NCBI RefSeq assembly: GCF_032854445.1
Contig: NC_088305.1
Span: 1,619,001 to 1,683,000, forward strand
Source: Liolophura sinensis
Taxonomy: Eukaryota; Mollusca; Polyplacophora; Chitonida; Chitonidae
Direction of reading: 5' to 3'
Length of the DNA stretch: 64,000 bases
Part shown: positions 12,601 to 24,600 of the stretch, piece after piece
Layout of the letters: each line of letters opens with the position of its first letter
Position numbering within the stretch: position 1 is the stretch's first letter
The notes under the pieces: generated by a model
Database searches by the model: none
The model's input: only the letters and a program-made list of their open reading frames with translations
Told to the model about the DNA's origin: nothing
Translations under genes and position numbers: made by a program

Positions 12601-15600
12601 GATCGGAGCTGATTCAATGTTTGTTACAGACACTCACATGCCCTTGCTACACGTATCTAGGGTACCTAGGATCTGACAAACCAGACTGGTGCACCCACCT
12701 CATTCTTCTTGACCAGGCAGGAGGCTAGGCCCATGTTGATAGAGATCTCCAAGTCCTTGACACTACAGCTGGAGAACCGACGAGAGTGGAAGCCACGGAA
12801 CTGACTGTTAATACAAGAAATGTTTACAGGTGAGAATTACAGGTGAGACCTACAGGTAATACTCAATAGCTCAGACATACATGTACATACACATTTGGGT
12901 AAAGCTAAAACGTTAAAGGATCCCGGAAATGTATAGAATTTATTTCTTACTACATGTATGCAGTTTAAAATTTGTCCAAAAATATACGTTAAAGTACAAA
13001 AAAAAAAGCTCCTGAGCCTTGTACTTGGGACCTTCCTTAGGCCCCAGTGGTCAGTTTGGACATTAAGTGGACTGCTGTCAAGTGCGTCATGGTGTCAACA
13101 GTGATTACTGTCAAATACAATTTGATGGGAGAAGAGTACAAATGATGGGTGGTATAACCAGGCACCAAAAACTGTATTTCACCTATTTGTAAAGTTTGAT
13201 ATGTACAAATGATGGGTGGTATAACCAGGCACCAAACACTGTATTTCACCTATCTGTAAAGTTTGATATGTACAAATGATGGGTGGTATAACCAGGCACC
13301 AAACACTGTATTTCACCTATTTGTAAAGTTTGATATGTACAAATGATGGGTGGTATAACCAGGCACCAAACACTGTATTTCACCTATTTGTAAAGTTTGA
13401 TATGTACAAATGATGGGTGGTATAACCAGGCACCAAACACTGTATTTCACCTATTTGTAAAGTTTGATATGTACAAATGATGGGTGGTATAACCAGGCAC
13501 CAAACACTGTAAAGTTTGATATGTACAAACGCAACTTCAAATGCACAGAAAGGCCTTAAAATAATACTTTTGGTGACAAAACTGAATAGTAAACGTTACT
13601 TTTGTTCACCATAATATTTTCAGTTACTTGTTAGTTTTAATAGTTTCATTTGTTTGAGCATCCAACAGTCTGGGAAGACCAAATGTTTTCCTGAACTAAA
13701 ATGGTTAAGGATAAGTCTGTGGCTATACACAAAAAAATGCTTAATTTAAACTTTATTTCTTTATTTATTTATTCGACTGGTGTTATATGCCATACTCTAG
13801 AATATTTCACTTATATGATGGCAGCGAGCATTATGGTGGGAGGAAACCGGGCAGTGCCTGGGAGAAAACAAACAACCATGCGCAGGTTGCTGGAAGACCT
13901 TCCCACCTACAGCCGGAGAGGAAGCCAGCATGAGCTGGACTTGAACTCACAGAATTTACACTTTAAAGCTGGGTAGCAGAATCATGGTTTGATCAGGGTC
14001 AAAACTGAAACTCCACAGTATGAGTTCGTCAAGACATGCGACAGTCGGCAGTGAAGGATATAAACAAACCCATTCTGACGTCATTACATATTAATATTCA
14101 GATGGCTAAACTTCGACAACATATGACTGAAAAGACCAGTTAAACAATCCAAATAAAGGTTTCAAACCATCTGAGGGTAAATAACATTTTTCCCACCTTA
14201 TCCGACTACCTCGCTCTAATACAAAGAACAACTGAAATTGGGGCCTATTGTAATGAATTACATGTACAGTTAGCCACTACTTACAAGATTTTGTAGGACA
14301 TGATACAGCCAAACTGGTCCAGACACTCACATTCACCTGTAACAGCAATTAAAAAGTGTCTGAGGGCAGTTTGTGATTTTAACCCCCGAGTAGAAAACTG
14401 CTTTGTACAACATGGAATACATAAGTGTACATGTGTAGCTCGCAATTGATGAGGAGTTGACCACTGTAACAATATCACAGCTAAAACAGTCCAAACTATG
14501 ACAGATCTACATGTACAAGTATATCAGGGTGTAGATCGTGTTTCCAAATAATGTGGAATTTTCATGCATAACTCTCGAAATAACATTGCTAACTCGCGGA
14601 TTGTGATTTCCGTCAGCAAAATAGTCATTTGCTTCAGCACATGCCATCTTTTTATGAAATCCATGTATTAAAAAGAAGCTGGTAAAGTAAAATCAGCACA
14701 CAGTCTACCATAAAGCACGATCATTCTCTCAGGACAATGTTCATATATATCTGGGACTAATACACATTTACAGTCACAAAATCCAAAGCTGGTCAAGCGT
14801 TACATTTCCATGAAATCCACTGGCAGATACAGTGCTTATGTAAGGAGGCATCGTCCAGGATGTGCTCAAAGGAAACCACTGGCAGTTACAGCCATCATGT
14901 AAGGAGGCATAGTCCAGGATGTGCCCAAAAGGAAGCCACTGGCAGGTACAGCCATTATGTAAGTAGGCATCGTCCAGGAAGTGCCCAAAAGGAAGCCACT
15001 AGCAGGTACAGCCATTATGTAAGTAGGCATCGTCCAGGAAGTGCCCAAAAGGAAGCCACTGGCAGGTACAGCCATTATGTAAGTAGGCATCGTCCAGGAA
15101 GTGCCCAAAAGGAAGCCACTGGCAGGTACAGCCATTATGTAAGTAGGCATCGTTCAGGATGTGCCCAAAAGGAAACCACTGGCAGGTACAGCCATTATGT
15201 AAGGAGGCATCGTCCAGGATGTGCCCAAAGGAAACCACTGGCAGGTACAGCCATTATGTAAGGAGGCATCGTCCAGGAAGTGCCCAAAAGGAAGCCATTT
15301 GGCAGGCACAGCCATTATGTAAGTAGGCATCGTCCAGGAAGTGCCCAAAAGGAAGCCACTGGCAGGTACAGCCATTATGTAAGTAGGCATCGTTCAGGAT
15401 GTGCCCAAAAGGAAACCACTGGCAGGTACAGCCATTATGTAAGGAGGCATCGTCCAGGATGTGCCCAAAGGAAACCACTGGCAGGTACAGCCATTATGTA
15501 AGGAGGCATCGTCCAGGATGTGCCCAAAGGAAACCACTGGCAGGTACTGCGATTAAGTAAGGAGGCATCGTCAAGGATATGCCCAAAGGAAACCACTGGC

Positions 15601-18600
15601 AGGTACAGCGATTATGTAAGGAGGCATCGTCCAGGATGTGCCCAAAGGAAACCACTGGCAGGTACAGCCAGTGTTAGGAGGCATCGTCCAGGATGTGCCC
15701 AAAGGAAACCACTGGCAGGTACAGCCATTATGTAAGGAGGCATTGTCCAGGATGTTCCCAAAGGAAACCTCTGGCAGGTACAGCGATTATGTAAGGAGGC
15801 ATCGTCCAGGATGTGTTCAAAGGAAACCACTGGCAGGTACAGCGATTATGTAAGGAGGCATCGTCCAGGATGTGTTCAAAGGAAACCACTGGCAGGTACA
15901 GCCATCATGTAAGGAGGCATCGTCCAGGATGTGCCCAAAGGAAACCACTGGCAGGTACAGCGATTATGTAAGGAGGCATCGTCCAGGATGTGCCCAAAGG
16001 AAACCACTGGCAGGTACAGCCATTATGTAAGGAGGCATTGTCCAGGATGTGCCCAAAGGAAACCACTGGCAGGTACAGCCATTATGTAAGGAGGCATCGT
16101 TCAGGATGTGCCCAAAGGAAACCACTGGCAGGTACAATGACAATGAGGATTATGAGAGTATGCAGGTTCTGATTGGCTGTGTACTTTGTGTAACCACCAT
16201 GGCATCCAATCGGACGGGCACATGTAAAACATCATCACAGTAGTTATTGTGCTTAATTATCGCATACGCGAAGTCGGTTGGTTGTGTGAACTGGGCTTTG
16301 CGAACTGGGTAAATAAATCTATTTGGAATTAATGAATGATTACTGCTTAACACCACATCGGCAATATTTCAGCTATATTGTGCCCAAAATCTACAAGTTC
16401 TGAGAGATACAGAAAATGAATACATGTGCAACCATGTGTGGAAAAGATGATCCAAGCAGAAATACATATACATAGTACTTAGTACTACATCACTGATGCG
16501 TAGGGCACATACATTTATACACACAATATAAATACTGCATCAAACACATCCACATACTCAAGGAAGGTAACCACGGCAACCCAAGACATACCCCACTTCT
16601 ACCAACCTTTTTAGCTCAAAACCATGCAACTTTCAAAAGAACAGTTAACTGGCAATAAGACAATATTATTAGGAATATAGAATGCCACATTCTGGTACAG
16701 ACATGAAAAGTACGCCTCAGGAAGGGAGCCAAGGTGTTAACTAAAGAATATGTTATTTTACCAACTTTACGAAACAAGATTCGTGTAAATTTAGAAGTAA
16801 ACTAAAAGCTACGTTCAGACTGAGGCTCACGCTACAACTTTGATCAAATAGTGTACACAGTGTGGAGAATCAGTGTACCAAATCTGTAGGTTCTATGTTA
16901 AATACTTTTTGAGAAATCATGTGTACAAGTAACACAAACAGGTGCACAAGTAACACAAACAGGTGCACAAGTAACACAATCATGTGCACAAGTAACACAA
17001 ACAGGTTCATAAGTAACACAAACAGGTGCACAAGAAACAAAATCATGTGCACAAGTAACACAAACAGGTGCACAGGTAACACAAACAGGTGCACAAGTAA
17101 CACAATATTGTGCACACGTAACACAAACAGGTGCACAAGTAACACAAACAGGTGCACAAGTAACACAATCATGTGCACAAGTAACACAAACAGGTGCAGA
17201 AGTAACACAATATTGTGCACAAGTAACACAAACAGGTTCACAAGTAGCACAAACAGGTGCACAAGTAGCACAAACAGGTGCACAAGTAACACGATATTGT
17301 GCACAAGTAAAACAAACAGGTGCACAGGGAGTTGCCTGTGTTGCTTTCACAGGAGAGCATAATAAAGATGCAATAATGAAAGAGAAATATGTGTGAGGAG
17401 AGATGAAACAGAACTCAGAATAATGAACTGGGACACATAAATCTGACACCACATAAAAATGAAGAGAACAGAATATATGTGAAAAAAAAAGACAATATAT
17501 ACACATGAAAGAGAGAATGCACTAAAGAAACACCAAAAACATTCAGTGTTGAAACAAAATGCATACTGAAAGAATGCAGGCAAACAGAGCAGATGCATTG
17601 AGCAAGTATTACCTGAGTAGTAATCTAATCTCCATGCTTCTACAGTAGGCATTAGATCAAACAAACAGGTACGGGTTAATTACAAACAGGTACAGGTTAA
17701 TTACAGGTGTTTATCAAGTGTTAACTCAGTAGCCTTGAGCTAACTCGCTAGGTTATTTTACTTATAAACAATTTTCATTCTCACATTTTGCTCCGAACTA
17801 AGACTCCCAATAGCAGCATAACACTACATGTACATATACTAAAAGGTCCCAAGTTAGATGTATGTTAATGTCAAGAAATGTTAATACACCGTAGGTTTAG
17901 TAGACAAACATCAGATACTAATTTCACTTACAAACCACGCGTTACAAAGGTTTAGCTTTTGTTAACTTATTACATCATTACACTGTTTTTACGGATGTTT
18001 TTGCACTACAGTAAGTAAGATTAGTAGCACAAATTCAAACAAACTTTTCTTTTCACGACTAATATTTGTCAGGTCACTGTTAGTTCATCCAGATCCTGCT
18101 AACCAAATTTTGACATGAGTGCTATGTTTTAATAAATATAAATTTTTTAAACAAAATGTACAAAAATTTGAAGACATTCCGAATGACAATCATTTACTTG
18201 AGTTAATTTGCTTGAAATATTACATGTGAGAAGATCAAAAGAAACAAACAATTTATTAAGAATGGCCTAAATCACTGTCTGGTGGTAACTTGACAATGGG
18301 TAGGGCTGTAAAGTATACAGGAATTGCACATATCTGTGCTGTCAATAAAACAAGTACTCATGTCATGATGTATGCAGGCAGGATGACTAATGACGAACCC
18401 GCCCTGCTTCAGCAATCATCCAACAATAACTCACCGTCTTCGTCGTGTTTCAGTCCCAGGTTATGGCCGATCATGTGAGCCAACACTGTCGCCACCTGTT
18501 GGGGCTCCAACGTGTCTGGGTTCTACAAGCAGAGATAAGTACAGAGAGGCATTAGTGCTATAAATTTTAGAATGAATGAAGGCTTAATGAACCTCGGCAA

Positions 18601-21600
18601 TATTGCTGTCAAAGTCTGGTGACAAAAACTTTTGAAAAACATGGCTTTTTTTATTTGTCTTATTGTTGCAATACCATACTTAAGAATTTTTCATTCATAC
18701 GATGGCAGCCAGTATGTTATACAGCTATACAGATGGAGGAATTGAGAGGTGCCTGGAATAAACTACTGAACTTTGGCAAGTACTGGTTAGCTTTTCTACG
18801 CCATGACATATACACAGGAATTGATCTCCGGTAAACTCCACGGCACCAGCCACTGTTTATTGGCAACCAAGGCTTTGAGATCAATGGATGCTGTTCAATA
18901 CTTGAAAATTCCCCAAGTATGGTTTTGAACTCAGAATATGTGTCACATAGCTACATGTAGCTACTGAAATTTACTGATTTATTTGATTTGATTTCACTTG
19001 TACCACGGTGGCCAGCATTATGGTGAGAGGAAGCCCAGCAGAGCCTCACAACCATCTGCAAATTGCTGACAGACAGACCTTTCAACGTACATTCAGAGAT
19101 GAAGCCAGCCTCTAACTTCTACCTACATCGTATATTTATATTTATCTCTTTATATCGAAGAAATCAGAGCGATAGGGAACAAATCATTTTGAGTCTCAAG
19201 TATAATAATTTTAGTATCTCTCTACTCCTGCATTAATAATAAGTATTTACAGTGTAAGTTTAATAATCAAACTTCACTGTGGCGTGACCTCTATTTAGTG
19301 TTTCCTCAGGCCTTATTCTTCTGCTCTCTGCTGATCATTTCTACATACCTTGTTAATACCAATAGCTCTGTCTGTACATATGGAGTCTGGTATGGCCAGC
19401 CCAATGCTGTTTTCCTCAAATCTCCGGTTTCTGAGGAAAAACACAATCATTTATTTATTTATTTATTTGACTGAAGTTTTCCACCATACTCAAGAATACT
19501 TCACCTATATGATGGTGGCCAGCATTATGGTGGGAGGAAACCAGACAGAGCCAAGGGGGAAAATCCGCCAACATCTGCAGGTCGACAAAAAACCTTCCAA
19601 CGCATGACCTTAGAGTAAGCTGCATCTTTTAACACTTATTTCTGCTTTCAAGAAAATTCAGAATAGTAGAATTTTGGGTCAAAGTTCCAAGACCAAAGAG
19701 CTTATCCGAATTCCTTTTTTTAAATAAATTACACTTAATTCTTGTTTTCCCCAAACAGTTCCCTGAAAATACATATAGTTACAAAATTTTCCTGTATGTA
19801 TATAGCCAGTGTTACACCACCAATCTTCATACATGTACATGATGAGTTGTGAGTTGTCTCCCCTTGAATATAAAAAAAATTTTGTGTTTATAATTATTTG
19901 CTGTTAAAATACCTTCTCATCACTACTTTCAGCACTAAAGGATTTCAGAAATAAAAACTTCACAAAAAAAAAACATATAAAACACAACACACACACACAC
20001 ACAAAAAAAAACATTTACGTGATAAACTGGGCAACGTCATGGTCCACATTTTTTAGTGTCTTTGCTCTGAAATTCAGGAAGTTTTCCAGGGTTTCTCTGA
20101 GAACTGGGCTGACGGTGAACTGATCCACAATGTTCCACAACTCCGCGTACACCAGGGCAACCCGCATCTTCATCTCCTTGTAGTACTGCCATAAGAATAG
20201 TAACCACATTACACACTGAATGACTGCAAGATTTATTCCATGTATTAGTTTCATGAAGCTTTAAACAGGTACATGTTTCCTTGTAGAGGCACTCTGCATC
20301 CAAAATCCTTTAATGCCTCTGACTTCATTGCTCTCTTTGCACAATATCTTCCTCATTTTTTCCCTGATTTGACTTTTGTGGGACACTTTTGTGAATCCAT
20401 TATAAATTTATCTTTTTAACCATAATGTGTCAGTTCAGGCTTCCTTGTCATTTCCAAAATTAGTCCAGGTGAAAATGGAGAAGCTCTTCATAAATATTAT
20501 GATAAGGGGCAGCGTTTTCATTTAGAATTGGAGAAGGTGGTCAGAGTTCAACAGTAGGTAGCTGAATTGAAAGTAATTATGTCACAATTATTATTGATCT
20601 AAATAGTAAGAATATTCAAAGTAGGTGGCTACTGGGCCAGCAGTAAACAGCTGTCTGCAGCCTGCTACTTGCCCCTCTTGAACACTCTGAATTTGGCACA
20701 TATACGTGAATCAATTAGTTTTAATGACATTGCAAATATTTAACGATTTCTGCTGAGTTCAACTTACCAAGTCGACGATGTTGGCAGTTTGGATGGCATA
20801 GGCGACCACTTCTGCATGAGTTAAATTGAGGGTCTGGTACTGCAAATTAGAGAAATAGGAATTTATTTGATTAGGCGTTATATTTTCTTCACTTTACACG
20901 CATGCATCATACAGGTCTATTGGTAGAGAAAATTTTTTTCTTTATTGGTGAGTTCACTTCATACACCATGATATTTCTCTAGCCAGAAAAACTGTCAACC
21001 AAGAACCAGCTCAGTTTGCAAAATGTCTCTGACGAACATCATGACAATACGGCTAAAGCTGGATATGAACTCGCAACGCCGCTCTCTAAATTTATTTATT
21101 TATTTGATTGGTGTTTTACACTGTATGCAAGAATATTTCATTTATACGACAGCCGCCAGAATTATGGTGGGAGGAAACCGAGCAGAGCCCGCAAGAAACC
21201 CACGACCATCCGTATGTTGCTGGGAGACCTTCCCATGTACCGCCGGAGAGAAAGCCAGCATGAGCTGGACTTGAACTCACAGTGACCGCATTGGTGAGAG
21301 GCTCCTAGGTCATTACGCTGCGCTAGTGCGCCAAGCGCCTGAGCCACGGAGGCTCCCGCTGTCTAAATGCTTCAGGTCATAAGTGTTATACCCAGCACAA
21401 CCCAATCTGTAGAAACCTGCCAATGATAGCTGCAGCATGTGTGAGCAAACTTTTGAACTTTCCTTAACTTTACTGAAGGTTTATGCACACAACACAGCCA
21501 CTAATGTAGGACTTCACTCAATTCTGGCACATAGGCTGTGTTCCTCTTATTGTAATTGCTAACCTTTCTTTTATGAATGTTTTCAAGAGCGACACCTAAG

Positions 21601-24600
21601 ACTCTGCCCAGTTGGAATACATGGGTCAAGCTTCATGCATCGTGCAAAAGGCACTGTGTATCATATACAATGTGTAGTTACACACGTAAATAATCAAATT
21701 CATCCCGAACAAATGCAGCCCCGGCAAAAATCCTGAAATACTTCTGATGTTGATTTGTATCAACAGCGGGGTATAGGGTATGAACAACCTGAGCCGTGTT
21801 CATGCTTATGGACTCAAGGCTATACAGATCAGTAAAAACACGTGTCAAGGACTGAGAGCCAGGACTGAGAGCGACTTGATGGAGGGAATCAGTAACACCC
21901 ACCACAGATGTGTCAAAAACCAGAGCCAGATGGATGAACGTTGGGTCTGCATTTGTGAGGTCACGCGTCATCTGTAAGAGAGAGGGAGACAGCACTTTAG
22001 GGGTGAAACTGTAATGGAAATGAGATTGAAGGAATCATGGAAGTACAAGTAGCAATATGTTCCTGTGTATTTTAACACTTTAATGAGGAGTATTTTGCAC
22101 AGTAGACTGATCAATATGTTCTTTGTGTATTTTAACTTTATTGATGTGTATTTTACACAGTAAATTGATCAATATGTTCTTTGTGTACTGTAACAATTCA
22201 ATGATGTGTATTTTGCACAGAAGATTGATAAATATGTTCTTTGTGTATTTTAACTTTACTGATGTGTATTTTGCACAGCGGATTGATCAATATGTTGTTT
22301 GTGTATTTTAACACTTTAATGAGGAGTATTTTGCACAGTAGATTGATCAATATGTTCCTTGTGTATTTGAACACTTTAATGAGGAGTATTTTGCACAATA
22401 GATTGATCAATATGTTCTTTGTGTATTTTAACTTTACTGATGTGTATTTTGCACAGCGGATTGATCAATGTGTTGTTTGTGTACTTTAACGAGGAGTATT
22501 TTGCACAGTAGACTGATCAATATGTTTTTTGTGTACTTTGACAAGGAGTATTTTGCACAGTAGACTGATCAATATGTTCTTTGTGTATTTTAACTTTACT
22601 GATGTGTATTATGCACAGCGGATTGATCAATATGTTGTTTGTGTATTTTAACACTTTAATGAGGAGTATTTTGCACAGTAGATTGATCAATATGTTCTTT
22701 GTGTATTTTACCTTTACTGATGTGTATTATGCACAGCGGATTGATCAATATGTTGTTTGTGTATTTTAACACTTTAATGAGGAGTATTTTGCACAGTAGA
22801 TTGATCAATATGTTCTTGTGTATTTTAACAATTTATTGAGGAGTATTTTGCACAGTAGATTGATCAATATGTTCTTTGTGTATTTTAACACCTTAATGAG
22901 GAGTATTTTGCGCAGTAGACTGATCAATATGTTCTTTGTGTATTTTAACTTTACTGATGTGTATTTTGCACAGCGGATTGATCAATATGTTGTTTGTGTA
23001 CTTTAACACTTTAATGAGGAGTATTTTGCGCAGTAGACTGATCAATATGTTTTCTGTGTATTTTAACACTTTAATGAGGAGTATTTTGCACAGTAGACTG
23101 ATCAATATGTTTTTTGTGTAGACTAAAATTCCTGACATAATGAAATATTCAAGCGATTGTTCGTTGGGAGATGTTGAGAGTTTAGAAAAGTAAAAAGTTC
23201 TAGTCCATTTTAAACTTTTTTCAGACGCCCATGTTACAGTAAACAATCAATTAGTAATTTCTGACAGTAGCACTTTTTCCCCCTCTTCTGTAGAGTAAAC
23301 AGTCATCTACACATCACCTACCCTCTGAGCCTTGAGGTACTTCAGTCTTCTGACATATTCTCTTTTATGTAGCTCCTTGAAAGGCTGCCACTGGCCTTTA
23401 CCATTCCCTGGAAAGATTTAATAGTTAAATTATGAGATTCACTATTTATACATGTCCATTTAACTGCTTGGTTGACCCAAATTAACACCCATATTGCCAG
23501 AAAACAAACATTTAGCCATAAACCCCATAAACAGCTGCCATAAAGGCCCTGTCCTTTTCATCAAAGGTGTTCTTGATCAACTAAAGAACCAAATAAAGAT
23601 TACCATAAAGGCCTTTTCCTTTGCCTTCCAACACGTTCTTGAAAATTCAGAGAACTAATACTCCATATATGGCTGCCATATGAACCCTTTCCTTCCCTAA
23701 AAGCTCTCATGAATATGCATGGGGCCAAATGAAGATTTCATCAGAAACCCTTTATTGAACTCTCACAGGTGCCTTCCATTCCCATAAAATTAGCAGCTAT
23801 GACTTGGAATGTATTCAGTTTATCTGCAAACCGCTGTTTAAAGCCAAAATCAAGAAGTTTTCACCATTTCCTTAACAATGGCTGCTCGCATTACGGGTGC
23901 AGCATTGAGGCTGATAATAATTAGAAATGAGACGGGTCAACTTACCACAGGTTTCACTTAATAATCAGAAACGAGACAGGTCAACTTACCACAGGTTTCA
24001 TTTAATAATCAGAAATGAGACGGGTCAACTTACCACAGGTTTCACTTAATAATCAGAAATGGGATGGGTCAACTTACCACAGGTTTCACTTAATAATCAG
24101 AAACGAGACAGGTCAACTTACCACAGGTTTCACTGAATAATCAGAAATGAGACAGGTCAACTTACCACAGGTTTCACTTAATAATCAGAAATGAGACGAG
24201 TCAACTTACCACAGGTTTCACTTTCAGACACCGTGGCTTTGTACAGAACATGTGGGTGCTTAACCTGCGTGAAACAAAACAGACGAATAACCATTAAAAC
24301 ATAAACTTGAAAACTACAATACTTAACTGACTTATACTTCTGATTAATACTTCTGAGTACATATATTTATTTGATTGTTGTGTAACTCAAGAAATTTCCA
24401 TGCTGGCTTCCTCTCCAGTCATCTGTGGCAAGGTCTCCACACACCCTGCGAATGGTCATGGGCTTCCCCTAGGCTCTCCCCTCTTTCCTCCCACCACAAT
24501 ACTGGTCGCTGTCATATACATGTAAGTGAAAATTTTTTGAGTAAGGCGTAGTACACTAATCAAATAAATAAATAAATCCAGATATTTCACTTAGACAATG

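Noticed and set aside
21250-21354. Functional tRNA gene
   Set aside because: A and B boxes are present but the sequence is the head of a full-length SINE and does not fold as a standard tRNA by inspection.
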